Shown: piece after piece, positions 1 through 7,640 of the stretch
Layout: the number at the start of each line of letters is the position of its first letter
Numbering within the stretch: the stretch's first letter is position 1
Source of the DNA: Caballeronia catudaia
GTDB taxonomy: Bacteria; Pseudomonadota; Gammaproteobacteria; Burkholderiales; Burkholderiaceae
Reading direction: 5' to 3'
Assembly (NCBI RefSeq): GCF_001544755.2
Contig: NZ_FCOF02000018.1
Span: forward strand, 1-64,000
Length of the DNA stretch: 64,000 nt
Notes under the pieces: generated by a model
Databases searched by the model: none
What the model was told of the DNA's origin: nothing
What the model saw: the letters and a program-made list of their open reading frames with translations, nothing else
Translations under genes and position numbers: made by a program

Positions 1-206
1 TGCGCGGCGATATCGAGCGTCGCTTCGACGGACAGGCCATCGGCGGGGGCGTCGAGCACGCGGCTATCGGGAATCAATGCGGCGGGTTGCGCGAGCCACG
101 TCGGATACCAGAACGAGCGGATCTCCCGCTTCGCCTGATAACGTGAACCGGCGCCGCCGTCGAAGCCGTCGAAGGACGGTGCCTGCAGCAAAAGCGTGTG
201 CTTCAT
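1..206 (-). CDS. hpnJ: HpnJ, hopanoid radical SAM protein (partial, 5' end only)
   Basis: Only the first 68 codons are in the window; the gene runs off the left edge. The N-terminus reads MKHTLLLQAPSFDGFDGGAG and continues through FWYPTWLAQPAALIPDSRV. I recognise this as the start of HpnJ, a cobalamin-binding radical SAM enzyme needed for the cyclitol ether head group of bacteriohopanetetrol. The radical SAM cysteines lie outside the window. It starts 22 bases after the stop of hpnI on the same strand, which fits an hpnI-hpnJ operon. Confidence 0.88.
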   Translation of the reverse strand, partial: MKHTLLLQAPSFDGFDGGAGSRYQAKREIRSFWYPTWLAQPAALIPDSRVLDAPADGLSVEATLDIAA

Positions 207-228
207 GATGCGTAGTCCGGTGAGTGCG

Positions 229-1431
229 TTATTGACTGTCGGAGGCGTTGGCGTCGTAGCGGTCGCGGGCATCGTCGAGCGGGATGCGCTCGCCGCGCCA
301 CACGACGCTCGAACCGAACGAAGCGGCGAGCCATTGCAGCCACATCAGCATGTCGCGCAATGGAATGAGCGGCAGGTCGCGCCAGAAAGCGCGCCACGAG
401 CGCGCGCTGCGCCAGTGCAGCACGAGCCGCGCGGAAAGGCCGAGCGACGTGCTCAGATCGACGATGGTATCGGCGATGGATTGCGACGGGTCCATGACGT
501 GCTCGAAGCCGAGTCCGAGCAATGCGCTCGTCAGCAGCCACGGCGTGGTGAAGCCGAGGCAGAGGAACGCGAATCCGATCGGCTCGATCGAGCGGATCGT
601 GCGCAGCCAGCGTGTCTCGCGATGCCAGAGCGACGCGAGATCGCTTTCGGTCACATCGGTTGCGACGACGACATCGGACAGCACCGTGCGCAAGCCGAGC
701 GCGTGCACGCGTTCGGCGAGCCAGTAGTCGTCGGCGAGGCAATCGCGCAGCGCCTCGAAGCCGCCGCTTTTCGCGAGCGTGCCGCGCCTGAGCGCGAGCG
801 TTGCGCCGAAGCCAAAGCGCGCGCGACCGAGCGCATGCGCCACATGCACGCAAGGCGCGAACCATTCGTCGATGAACAGCGCGCCGATGCGCGACCAGAA
901 GCCGCCCACGCGCCGCGCGCGATACGGGCACGTGACGATGCCGACGTCGGCATCGGCGAGCGGGGCCGTCACGCGCACCAGATAGTCCGGCTCGACGGCG
1001 ATATCGCTGTCCGCAATCACGATGAGGTCGTGCTTCGCGCGCGCGGCGAGACTGATCAGATTGCATACCTTCCGGTTGCTGCCATGCACGCTGCCATCGA
1101 CCACGAGTTCGATATCGCGCTGAGGCCACGCGCGCGCGAGACGCCGCACGACGTTGACGGCGGGATCGGATGGGCTCGCCACGCCGAACAGCAGTTGATA
1201 CGACGGATGCGTCTGCGTGCAGAACGTCTCGAGATTCGAGTAAAGGCGCGGCTCGTCGCCGCACAGCGGTTTGAGGACGCTGACAGAGCCGCACACGTCG
1301 ACGTGACGCCGCGCGCCCGATGCGGCGCGCGGGCCCGGATACACGAGCGCGGCAAGCGCCGCGTGACACGTCGCCGCGCAGCACAGCGCGATCAGCAGCC
1401 ACAGTACGAGCGGAAGCGATTGTGCGGTCAT
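229..1431 (-). CDS. hpnI: HpnI, hopanoid-associated family 2 glycosyltransferase
   Basis: About 400 aa. An N-terminal membrane helix (about residues 5-28) is followed by a ceramide-glucosyltransferase-like GT2 domain. It has VSVLKPLCGDEP near residue 50, the metal-binding pattern VIADSDIAVEPDYL, and DDYWLAERV in the acceptor region. C-terminal hydrophobic helices follow. HpnI is known to add N-acetylglucosamine to bacteriohopanetetrol before HpnK and HpnJ act. The start is ATG at 1431; a TTG at 1437 is possible and no clear Shine-Dalgarno separates them. A CTTAAG-N5-CTTATC box lies 48 bases upstream. Confidence 0.88.
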   Translation of the reverse strand: MTAQSLPLVLWLLIALCCAATCHAALAALVYPGPRAASGARRHVDVCGSVSVLKPLCGDEPRLYSNLETFCTQTHPSYQLLFGVASPSDPAVNVVRRLARAWPQRDIELVVDGSVHGSNRKVCNLISLAARAKHDLIVIADSDIAVEPDYLVRVTAPLADADVGIVTCPYRARRVGGFWSRIGALFIDEWFAPCVHVAHALGRARFGFGATLALRRGTLAKSGGFEALRDCLADDYWLAERVHALGLRTVLSDVVVATDVTESDLASLWHRETRWLRTIRSIEPIGFAFLCLGFTTPWLLTSALLGLGFEHVMDPSQSIADTIVDLSTSLGLSARLVLHWRSARSWRAFWRDLPLIPLRDMLMWLQWLAASFGSSVVWRGERIPLDDARDRYDANASDSQ

Positions 1432-1478
1432 GTGCAAGTCGCGTAGGCAGGGTGAACCCGCAGCCTGAGGCCGTGACG

Positions 1479-1495
1479 CTTAAGAAATGCTTATC
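1479..1495. promoter_or_regulatory. PmrA/QseB-like direct-repeat box upstream of hpnI
   Basis: The + strand reads CTTAAG, five bases, then CTTATC. This has the spacing and half-site of boxes bound by PmrA/QseB-type OmpR regulators (YTTAAK-N5-YTTAAK). It sits about 50 bases ahead of the hpnI start. The neighbouring response regulator has a better copy ahead of itself, so co-regulation is inferred. Confidence 0.5.
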
Positions 1496-1534
1496 GCCGG
1501 AGGAGTCGGCACAGCGAAATGTAAGGCGGTGCAC

Positions 1535-1563
1535 AAAAAAGAAGCCCGGCTCGATGCCGGGCT
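1535..1563 (-). terminator. Intrinsic terminator after the small membrane protein gene
   Basis: An 8-bp perfect stem (AGCCCGGC/GCCGGGCT, loop TCGAT) is followed on the minus strand by a run of T (1535-1540). It lies 25 bases after the stop of the gene at 1588 and before the hpnI box. Confidence 0.8.
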
Positions 1564-1587
1564 AAAAGAGATCGGGCGAGTTCCGAG

Positions 1588-1977
1588 TCAGGCCCGATCG
1601 CGTGGCACTCTGCTGCACGCCGCGCTGCGGGAACACGCATGCGCGGCGCTTTGCCGGGAGCCGGCGGGATGCAGCTCCGCATGGAGCTGCACGAGCCAGT
1701 CGCCCGGACCTGTTCCGTCGATTACCAGCCTGTCCGATGCCCAGGCGATGCGTCGCGCCGTGTGGGCCGCGTCGAATGCGAGCTTCGCGAAATGACGTAC
1801 GACGAGCACGATCCCCGCCGCGCTCGTCAGCGTCGCGAGCCGTATCGCGGTGCTTTGGAGCGCCTGCACGTGGCCCGCGCAGCCGCAGACGGTGAGCCAT
1901 GCCGCATCCGACGCGGCGACGCACAATGCAATCAGCACTGCATTCGCGCGCAGGCAAACGAGCGTCGAGGGTCGCAT
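1588..1977 (-). CDS. Small hydrophobic protein of unknown function
   Basis: 129 aa, not recognised. It has two hydrophobic stretches (about residues 10-32 and 42-62, the second ending in AAGIVLVVRH), then a short soluble part with DRLVIDGTGPGDWLVQLHAEL and a basic, Cys-rich tail. I chose ATG at 1977 because GGAG lies six bases upstream; an ATG two codons earlier would touch it. It is divergent from the two-component pair at 2173 and followed by a terminator. A CTTATG-N5-CTTAAG box is 62 bases upstream. It may be a membrane target or accessory protein of that system; this is inference. Confidence 0.6.
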   Translation of the reverse strand: MRPSTLVCLRANAVLIALCVAASDAAWLTVCGCAGHVQALQSTAIRLATLTSAAGIVLVVRHFAKLAFDAAHTARRIAWASDRLVIDGTGPGDWLVQLHAELHPAGSRQSAAHACSRSAACSRVPRDRA

Positions 1978-2038
1978 TGGCATCTCCGTTACTGCACCGC
2001 CACGAACGGGCGCGTCGTCGTATAGTGCGTGGGCCCAC

Positions 2039-2055
2039 CTTATGCGATCCTTAAG
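2039..2055. promoter_or_regulatory. PmrA/QseB-like box in the divergent promoter region
   Basis: The + strand reads CTTATG, five bases, then CTTAAG. It lies between the small membrane protein gene (start 1977) and the response regulator (start 2173), and has the same half-site and spacing as the boxes at 1479 and 2108. Confidence 0.5.
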
Positions 2056-2107
2056 CCACGAGCGCGCGCCCTGATTACGGGGACACAGTGTGCGGCCGCA
2101 CGCATTG

Positions 2108-2124
2108 CTTAAGTGGCGCTTAAG
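2108..2124. promoter_or_regulatory. Perfect CTTAAG-N5-CTTAAG box upstream of the two-component operon
   Basis: Two CTTAAG half-sites separated by TGGCG, 49 bases upstream of the response regulator start. This matches the direct-repeat boxes of PmrA/QseB-type regulators and suggests autoregulation. Confidence 0.6.
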
Positions 2125-2172
2125 CATGCGAGACGGAGAATCGGCGGCGAGGTTTTCGAGCGGAGAAAGTGC

Positions 2173-2835
2173 ATGCGCCTGTTACTGGTGGAGGACGACG
2201 AGATGATCGCGGAGAGCGTGCTGGCCGCGCTGCGCCGCGCCGGTTACACCGTGGACTGGGCGCAGGACGGCCGGGCCGCGGAGCTTTCGCTCGGCAACGA
2301 CGTGTACGACCTCGTGCTGCTGGACCTGACGCTGCCGAAACGCGACGGCATCGACGTGCTCGCGAGCTACCGCAAGCAGGGCGGCGACGCGCCCGTGATG
2401 ATCCTGACCGCGCGCGATGGCATCGACGACCGCATTCGCGGCCTCGATACCGGCGCGGACGACTATCTGATGAAGCCCTTCGATCTCGACGAGCTCGCCG
2501 CCCGAGTGCGCGCGCTCCTGCGACGGCGCACGGGGCACAAGCATCCGGTGTACACGCATGGCGAATTGTCGCTCGATCCCGCCGCGCACGAAGCCAGCAA
2601 GGGCGGTGTGGCGCTCAATCTCGTGCCGCGCGAATTCTCGCTGTTGCAGGCGCTGATCGAAGAGCCGTCGCGCGTGTTTCGCCGCAACGAGCTCGAGGAA
2701 AAGCTGTACGGCTGGGGTGAGGAAGTGGGCAGTAACGCGATCGAAGTCCACGTGCACAGCCTGCGGCGCAAGATCGGCGCGGAGGAGATCGTGACGGTGC
2801 GCGGCGTCGGCTATCGCCTGAAGAGGATCGGATGA
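2173..2835 (+). CDS. OmpR-family response regulator (QseB/PmrA-like)
   Basis: 220 aa, full length. The N-terminal receiver domain starts MRLLLVEDDE, with the phospho-acceptor Asp in LVLLDLTLPKRDG (about residue 51), LTARDG and a K in DDYLMKPFD. The C-terminal winged-helix domain ends in VHSLRRKIG and VRGVGYRL, typical of the OmpR type. I chose the start at 2173, with GGAGA 6-10 bases upstream. It overlaps the histidine kinase gene by four bases (ATGA), so the pair is co-translated. The direct-repeat box at 2108-2124 suggests autoregulation, and similar boxes suggest that hpnI is a target. Confidence 0.92.
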   Translation: MRLLLVEDDEMIAESVLAALRRAGYTVDWAQDGRAAELSLGNDVYDLVLLDLTLPKRDGIDVLASYRKQGGDAPVMILTARDGIDDRIRGLDTGADDYLMKPFDLDELAARVRALLRRRTGHKHPVYTHGELSLDPAAHEASKGGVALNLVPREFSLLQALIEEPSRVFRRNELEEKLYGWGEEVGSNAIEVHVHSLRRKIGAEEIVTVRGVGYRLKRIG

Positions 2836-4211
2836 CATCGATCCGCCGATGGCTGCTCGGCTGGCTCATCTGCGGGCTTGGCATCGCATGTCTGATCGCG
2901 GGCATCGGCATTTTCAACACCGTGCGGGTCGAGGCGGGCGAGCTCTTCGACTACGAACTGCGCACCGTCGCGCTCTCGCTGCCGCACAACATCGGCGCCG
3001 ACGACGTCGCCCAGGGACGCAGTCCCGAGCTGCACGGCATCGCGGACGACCGGCTCGTCATCGACATATGGGACCGCTCGGGCCGCCTCATCTATCACTC
3101 GCCGCACGAACCGGCGTTGCCGCGCTTCGGCGAAGGTTTTCAATCGGCCGACCGCGAAGGCTATCGCTGGCGCGCGTTCGGCGTGCAGCAGCCGGACCGC
3201 TTCGTGCAGGTGTCGCAACCGTATTTCATTCGCGACGAGCTCGTCGTCACGCTCGCGCTGCGCACGATCTGGCCGTTCGCGCTGCTCATTCCGGTGATCG
3301 TCGTGATCGTGCTCGTCGTCGTCGCGCGCGGGCTGTCGCCGGTGCGCGGGCTGTCGCAATCGCTCGCCACGCGCTCGCCGGAATCGCTCGAACCCATTGC
3401 ACTGGCGAAGCCGATGCCGGACGAGCTGCGCCCGCTCGTCGACGCGCTGAACGGCCTGCTCGCGCGCCTGAACGAGGCCTCGCAGGCGCAACGAACCTTC
3501 GTCGCGGATGCGGCGCATGAACTGCGCACGCCGCTCACCGCGCTGAAGCTGCAGATCCAGAGCGCGATCAGCGACGGTTCGCTGCAGGTCGAGCATGCGA
3601 CGATCGCGAAGATCGATGGCCGCCTGAACCGGCTCATCCATCTCGCGCAACAACTGCTCAGCATGGCGCGCGAAGACGCCGCGCCCGAGGCGGCCATCGC
3701 GCCGATGAGCCTGCGCGCGCTCTGCGAAATGCGCGTCGGCGATTTCTCACTGCTGGCGGAGGCCAGAACGATCGATCTCGGTCTCGAACTCGAGAACGCA
3801 CTGAGCGACGACGACGCGTTCGTCATCATGGGCGACACGCACGCGCTCACCGCGCTCGTGAACAATCTGCTCGACAACGCGGTTCGCCATACGCCGGTCG
3901 GCGGCCGCGTCGACGTGACCTTGCGGCGCGAAGCGCAGGGCATCGCGCTGACGGTGCTCGATTCCGGAGCAGGCATTCCGGAAAGCGAGATCGACCGCGT
4001 GTGCGACCGGTTTTATCGTTGCAGCGGCACGTCGGGGCACGGAAGCGGGCTCGGACTCGCCATCGCGCATCGCGTCGCGCAACGGCATCATGCGACGCTC
4101 GCCGTGAAGAACCGCGAAGGCGCGAGCGGGCTCAGCGTATCGGTGCGCGGCCTGCGCGCGGTGACGTCATCGGCGCGCGCGAGCGATATTGTCAGCGGAA
4201 TGCATGCGTGA
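2832..4211 (+). CDS. Two-component sensor histidine kinase (QseC/TctE-like)
   Basis: 459 aa inner-membrane kinase. Helix 1 is at about residues 7-28 and helix 2 at about 145-165, with a periplasmic sensor of about 115 residues between. The phospho-accepting His is in ADAAHELRTPLTALK (about residue 230). ATPase boxes are NNLLDNAVRHTP (N box), LDSGAGIPESE (G1) and GHGSGLGLAI (G2). It pairs with the response regulator just upstream by a four-base overlap. The signal is unknown; relatives sense polymyxin, metal ions or carboxylates. Confidence 0.92.
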   Translation: MTSIRRWLLGWLICGLGIACLIAGIGIFNTVRVEAGELFDYELRTVALSLPHNIGADDVAQGRSPELHGIADDRLVIDIWDRSGRLIYHSPHEPALPRFGEGFQSADREGYRWRAFGVQQPDRFVQVSQPYFIRDELVVTLALRTIWPFALLIPVIVVIVLVVVARGLSPVRGLSQSLATRSPESLEPIALAKPMPDELRPLVDALNGLLARLNEASQAQRTFVADAAHELRTPLTALKLQIQSAISDGSLQVEHATIAKIDGRLNRLIHLAQQLLSMAREDAAPEAAIAPMSLRALCEMRVGDFSLLAEARTIDLGLELENALSDDDAFVIMGDTHALTALVNNLLDNAVRHTPVGGRVDVTLRREAQGIALTVLDSGAGIPESEIDRVCDRFYRCSGTSGHGSGLGLAIAHRVAQRHHATLAVKNREGASGLSVSVRGLRAVTSSARASDIVSGMHA

Positions 4212-4303
4212 ATGAAAGCGCAAATGAAAGCGCAAGAAGCGGGGCGTCGCGCCGTTCGCGCGCGGCGATGCTTGCTGTTTCGATCCTTGCTGCCGGGCCT
4301 TTC

Positions 4304-4525
4304 ATGAAGAAGCTCGTTCTGATCTGTGCTTGCATCGCGTGGACCGGCGCCGCGCATGCCGTGGATGCAGCCGCGCCTGATGCGGCTTCACCTGCCGCAT
4401 CGGAGCCGAAGACGTTGAAAGAGCGCCTCGGCGACAAGGCCAGCGACGAACAACGGGTGGACAATTGCAACGTGCCCGTCGACCGGCGCGGCACGAAGGT
4501 TCGTCCCAATTCGTGTGCGCATTGA
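4304..4525 (+). CDS. Small exported protein of unknown function
   Basis: 73 aa. MKKLVLICACIAWTGAAHA is a clear Sec signal peptide with cleavage after AHA. The mature part has an Ala/Pro-rich linker, then KTLKERLGDKASDEQRVDNCNVP and a second Cys near the C-terminus (NSCAH). The two cysteines could form one disulphide in the periplasm. I chose this ATG because it gives the signal peptide; longer frames add a basic stretch with no function. It lies 92 bases after the kinase gene. Family not recognised. Confidence 0.65.
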   Translation: MKKLVLICACIAWTGAAHAVDAAAPDAASPAASEPKTLKERLGDKASDEQRVDNCNVPVDRRGTKVRPNSCAH

Positions 4526-4594
4526 AAGCCGGAAGGCGCGCGACTGTGGTACCTTTCGTGAGTGAACCGTTTGGTACAAATTCAAGGAGCCGCC

Positions 4595-5641
4595 TTGTCT
4601 TCCACTCAAGCCTCTTCCGTTCTGCGCCTCGGCATTCTCGGCGGCGCGAACATCGCAAGACAATTCACGCGCGACGTCAGGCCGAGCGAAACCGTGCGCG
4701 TCGTCGCGGTCGCGAGCCGCAGCGACGAAAGCGCGAAAGCATTCGCCGAAGCGAACGGCATCGAAACCTGGTTCGGCAGCTATGACGCGCTGCTCGCTTC
4801 TCCCGATATCGATGCCGTGTACATTCCGCTGCCGAACAGCCTGCATGCGGAATGGGCGATCAAGGCCGCGAATCACGGCAAGCACATCCTGTGCGAGAAG
4901 CCGCTTGCGCTCGATCTCGACGAAGCCGTGCGCATGTTCGAAGCCGCCGACCGCAACGACGTGATGCTGCTCGAAGCGTTCCCGTATTACTTCCAGCCAC
5001 AGACGGCCGCGATGATGTCGCTGATCGGCGAAGGCGCGATTGGCGATGTGCGTGCGATACAGGCCAACTTCGGTTTCACGGTGGGCAATCCCGGCGCGAA
5101 TATCCGCATGAAGCCGGAGCTCGGCGGCGGCGCGCTGCTCGATGCGGGCAGCTATCCGCTGAGCCTCATCCGCCTCGTGATGGGACGCGCGCCGCAACGC
5201 GTCGATGCGGTCGCGACCTGGGCCGATAGCAACGTCGACATCAGCCTCATGGCGACGCTCATCTACGCCGATGGCCGCCGCGCGCAAGTCTCGTGCTCGA
5301 TGGACGCGGCGAATCATCGTCATGCGACGATCATCGGCACGCAGGGCACGATCGACACCGAGTACCTGAATCACACGAGCGCGCAGACTGCCGGCGACCA
5401 GTACGGCTATTTGCCGAGCCAGTTGCGCGTGCGGCGCGGCATTCCGAATTCGGTGCCGTTCGAGCCGGTCGCATCGGACGCGGGCAGCGGCTTCTTTTTT
5501 GCGGCGGAAAGCTTCGCGCGCATGATCAGGGCAAACGATGCCGCCGCGATCGAGTACTACGCGCAAGTGAGCCTCGACAACGCCGCGACGCTCGCCGCGA
5601 TCATCAAGAGCGCGCGCAGCGAAAAGCCCGTGACGCTCTGA
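4595..5641 (+). CDS. Gfo/Idh/MocA-family NAD(P)-dependent oxidoreductase
   Basis: About 348 aa. The N-terminal Rossmann fold starts LRLGILGGANIARQF. The signature CEKPLALDLDEA (the EKP motif with the conserved Lys) is near residue 112. The C-terminal domain has GGGALLDAGSYPLSLIRLVMG. This family oxidises or reduces sugars and related polyols; the substrate cannot be read here. I prefer TTG at 4595, which has AAGGAG five bases upstream; a GTG at 4562 would add 11 codons without such a site. It seems to be a single-gene unit. Confidence 0.85.
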   Translation: MSSTQASSVLRLGILGGANIARQFTRDVRPSETVRVVAVASRSDESAKAFAEANGIETWFGSYDALLASPDIDAVYIPLPNSLHAEWAIKAANHGKHILCEKPLALDLDEAVRMFEAADRNDVMLLEAFPYYFQPQTAAMMSLIGEGAIGDVRAIQANFGFTVGNPGANIRMKPELGGGALLDAGSYPLSLIRLVMGRAPQRVDAVATWADSNVDISLMATLIYADGRRAQVSCSMDAANHRHATIIGTQGTIDTEYLNHTSAQTAGDQYGYLPSQLRVRRGIPNSVPFEPVASDAGSGFFFAAESFARMIRANDAAAIEYYAQVSLDNAATLAAIIKSARSEKPVTL

Positions 5642-5711
5642 TTTTCACGGGCTTGACGCCCGCTGATTCTCTGACTAAGGTCAGAGATATCGAATCGCCC
5701 GAGTCATCGCC

Positions 5712-6596
5712 ATGAATCCGACCGTCATCAGCCAGATTCGCAGTTTCAATCGCACCGTTGCAGAAGGCATCGGCGCGCTCAATGATCACTTTCTCGGGCG
5801 CGGCCGGCCGATGGGCGAGTCGCGGCTGCTCTGGGAGATCGGTGCGCAAGGTGTCGATCTTCGCGTGTTGCGGGAGCGCCTCGGTCTCGATTCGGGCTAT
5901 CTGAGCCGCACGCTGGCATCGCTGGAACGGCAAGGGCTCGTCACGATCGAATCCCGTCCCGACGATCGCCGGGCGCGTCGCGCCGTGCTGACCGAAGCGG
6001 GCCGCGGCGAACGCGACGAACTCGAACGGCTATCGGACGCGGTCGCGGGCAGCATGCTGGAGCCATTGAGCGAGTCTCAGCGCGAGCGGCTCGTCGCGGC
6101 GATGGCGGAAGTCGAACGCTTGCTGCAGCCCTCGCTGATGCGCTTCGCGCTCGAAGATCCAACGAGCGACGACGCGCGATGGTGCATCGATCAATATTTC
6201 GCCGAGTTGAACGCGCGCTTCGATGCGGGTTTCGATCCTTCGCTCAGCCTCTCCGCCGATGCGCGCGAGCTCGTCGCCCCGCAAGGCGCGCTGATCGTGG
6301 CGAGGTTGCGTGGCGCGGCGCTGGGCTGCGTGGCGCTCAAGTTTCATGGCAGGTCCGCGGCGGAGTTGAAACGCATGTGGGTGAGCGCGTCCGCGCGCGG
6401 CCTGGGCGTCGGGCGGCGCTTGCTGGCGGAGGCCGAGCAGCACGCACGGCAAAGCGGCGCGAAAGCCGTGCGTCTGGAGACGAACAAGGCGCTGCCAGAG
6501 GCGGTCAAGCTGTATCGGCAGGCGGGCTATGTCGAAGTCGCTCCATTCAGCGACGAACCTTACGCGGATCACTGGTTCGAAAAAATCTTGCGTTGA
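5712..6596 (+). CDS. MarR-type regulator fused to a GNAT acetyltransferase
   Basis: 294 aa. Residues 1-145 are a winged-helix MarR domain (GLDSGYLSRTLASLERQGLV and ESRPDDRRARRAVLTEAG). Residues 150-294 are a GNAT domain with MWVSASARGLGVGRRLLAEAE, the acetyl-CoA-binding R-G-x-G-V/I-G-R loop, and LYRQAGYVE at the end. Such fusions are known in several families, but the acetylated substrate is usually unknown. It stands alone between the oxidoreductase and the convergent LysR gene. Confidence 0.88.
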   Translation: MNPTVISQIRSFNRTVAEGIGALNDHFLGRGRPMGESRLLWEIGAQGVDLRVLRERLGLDSGYLSRTLASLERQGLVTIESRPDDRRARRAVLTEAGRGERDELERLSDAVAGSMLEPLSESQRERLVAAMAEVERLLQPSLMRFALEDPTSDDARWCIDQYFAELNARFDAGFDPSLSLSADARELVAPQGALIVARLRGAALGCVALKFHGRSAAELKRMWVSASARGLGVGRRLLAEAEQHARQSGAKAVRLETNKALPEAVKLYRQAGYVEVAPFSDEPYADHWFEKILR

Positions 6597-6605
6597 TGCG
6601 CGTCG

Positions 6606-7520
6606 TCAGCCCTTGCCCGTCAATGCGATGACGAGATCGAGAAACGCACGCGTCTTCGCCGGCGGATGGTGCCGCGACGGATAAAACGCATACAGCGGAA
6701 AACGCTCGTCGGGCCAGTCCGGAAAGAGATCGATCAGCTTGCCATCCGCGAGCAGATGCTCGTGACCGAGCGCGAGAATCTGTGCGATGCCATAGCCCGA
6801 AAGCAGCGTGCTCAACATCGTGCCCGGATCGTTCAGCGTCAGACGGCCGCGCGTCTGAACCGTCATGCGCTTCTTCTTCCGATGGAACTCCCAGACGAAC
6901 GGCCGCCCCGTTTCGGGATCGCGAAACTCGATGCAGGTATGCGCGTCATCGGCGAGCGCTTGTGGCGTCGCGGGCTTGCCGCATCGCTTGATATAGGACG
7001 GCGCCGCGACGGTGCGCACCGGCGTGTCGAGCAGCTTGCGCGCGACGAGACTCGATTCGCGCGGCTCGCCGAAGCGCACGGCGAGATCGAAGCCGTCGGC
7101 GATCATGTCGCCCAGGCGGTCGCTCGTAATGAGCTCCAGTTGCAGATCGGCGTGCGCCTTCAGAAACGCATCGAGCTTCGGGCCGAGCAAGAGACGCGAA
7201 AAAATCGGATCGACATTCACGCGCAAGCGCCCGCGCACGGCCGTGGAACTGCCCGATGCGGTGGCCGCCGCTTCTTCGAGGCCCGCGAGATGCGGCATGA
7301 CTTGCGCGAAGAAACGCCGGCCGTCGTCGGTGAGCGCGACGCTGCGTGTCGTGCGATCGAAAAGACGAATCTTCAGGCGCGCTTCGAGACGTGCGATCGC
7401 GCGGCTCACGCCGGGCTGCGACATGCCGAGACGATCGCCCGCGGCCGCGAACGTGCCCGCATCGACGATCGCCGCGAACACGCTGATGCCGTTGAGGATG
7501 CGTTCGTTGAAGCCCGCCAT
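6606..7520 (-). CDS. LysR-family transcriptional regulator
   Basis: 304 aa, normal length. The N-terminal winged helix-turn-helix has FAAAGDRLGMSQPGVSRAIARLEARLKIRLFDRTTRSVALTD. The substrate-binding region (about 90-300) includes GDMIADGFDLAVRFGEP and PSYIKRCGKP. It lies downstream of the MFS gene on the same strand, but the terminator at 7592-7617 separates them. Ligand and targets cannot be told from the sequence. Confidence 0.9.
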   Translation of the reverse strand: MAGFNERILNGISVFAAIVDAGTFAAAGDRLGMSQPGVSRAIARLEARLKIRLFDRTTRSVALTDDGRRFFAQVMPHLAGLEEAAATASGSSTAVRGRLRVNVDPIFSRLLLGPKLDAFLKAHADLQLELITSDRLGDMIADGFDLAVRFGEPRESSLVARKLLDTPVRTVAAPSYIKRCGKPATPQALADDAHTCIEFRDPETGRPFVWEFHRKKKRMTVQTRGRLTLNDPGTMLSTLLSGYGIAQILALGHEHLLADGKLIDLFPDWPDERFPLYAFYPSRHHPPAKTRAFLDLVIALTGKG

Positions 7521-7591
7521 TCACGACTCCGTGTCATCGCGATGAAATGGCATCCATGTTATCGGCTAACGCGAGATCGGACGCCGCGCAC

Positions 7592-7617
7592 AAAAAAAAC
7601 GGGCCCCGAAGGGCCCG
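7592..7617 (-). terminator. Intrinsic terminator after the MHS transporter gene
   Basis: A seven-bp perfect stem (CGGGCCC/GGGCCCG, tetraloop) is followed on the minus strand by eight T (7592-7599). It lies just after the transporter stop at 7641. Confidence 0.88.
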
Positions 7618-7640
7618 AAAATCACTCCAACACGGTCTGC

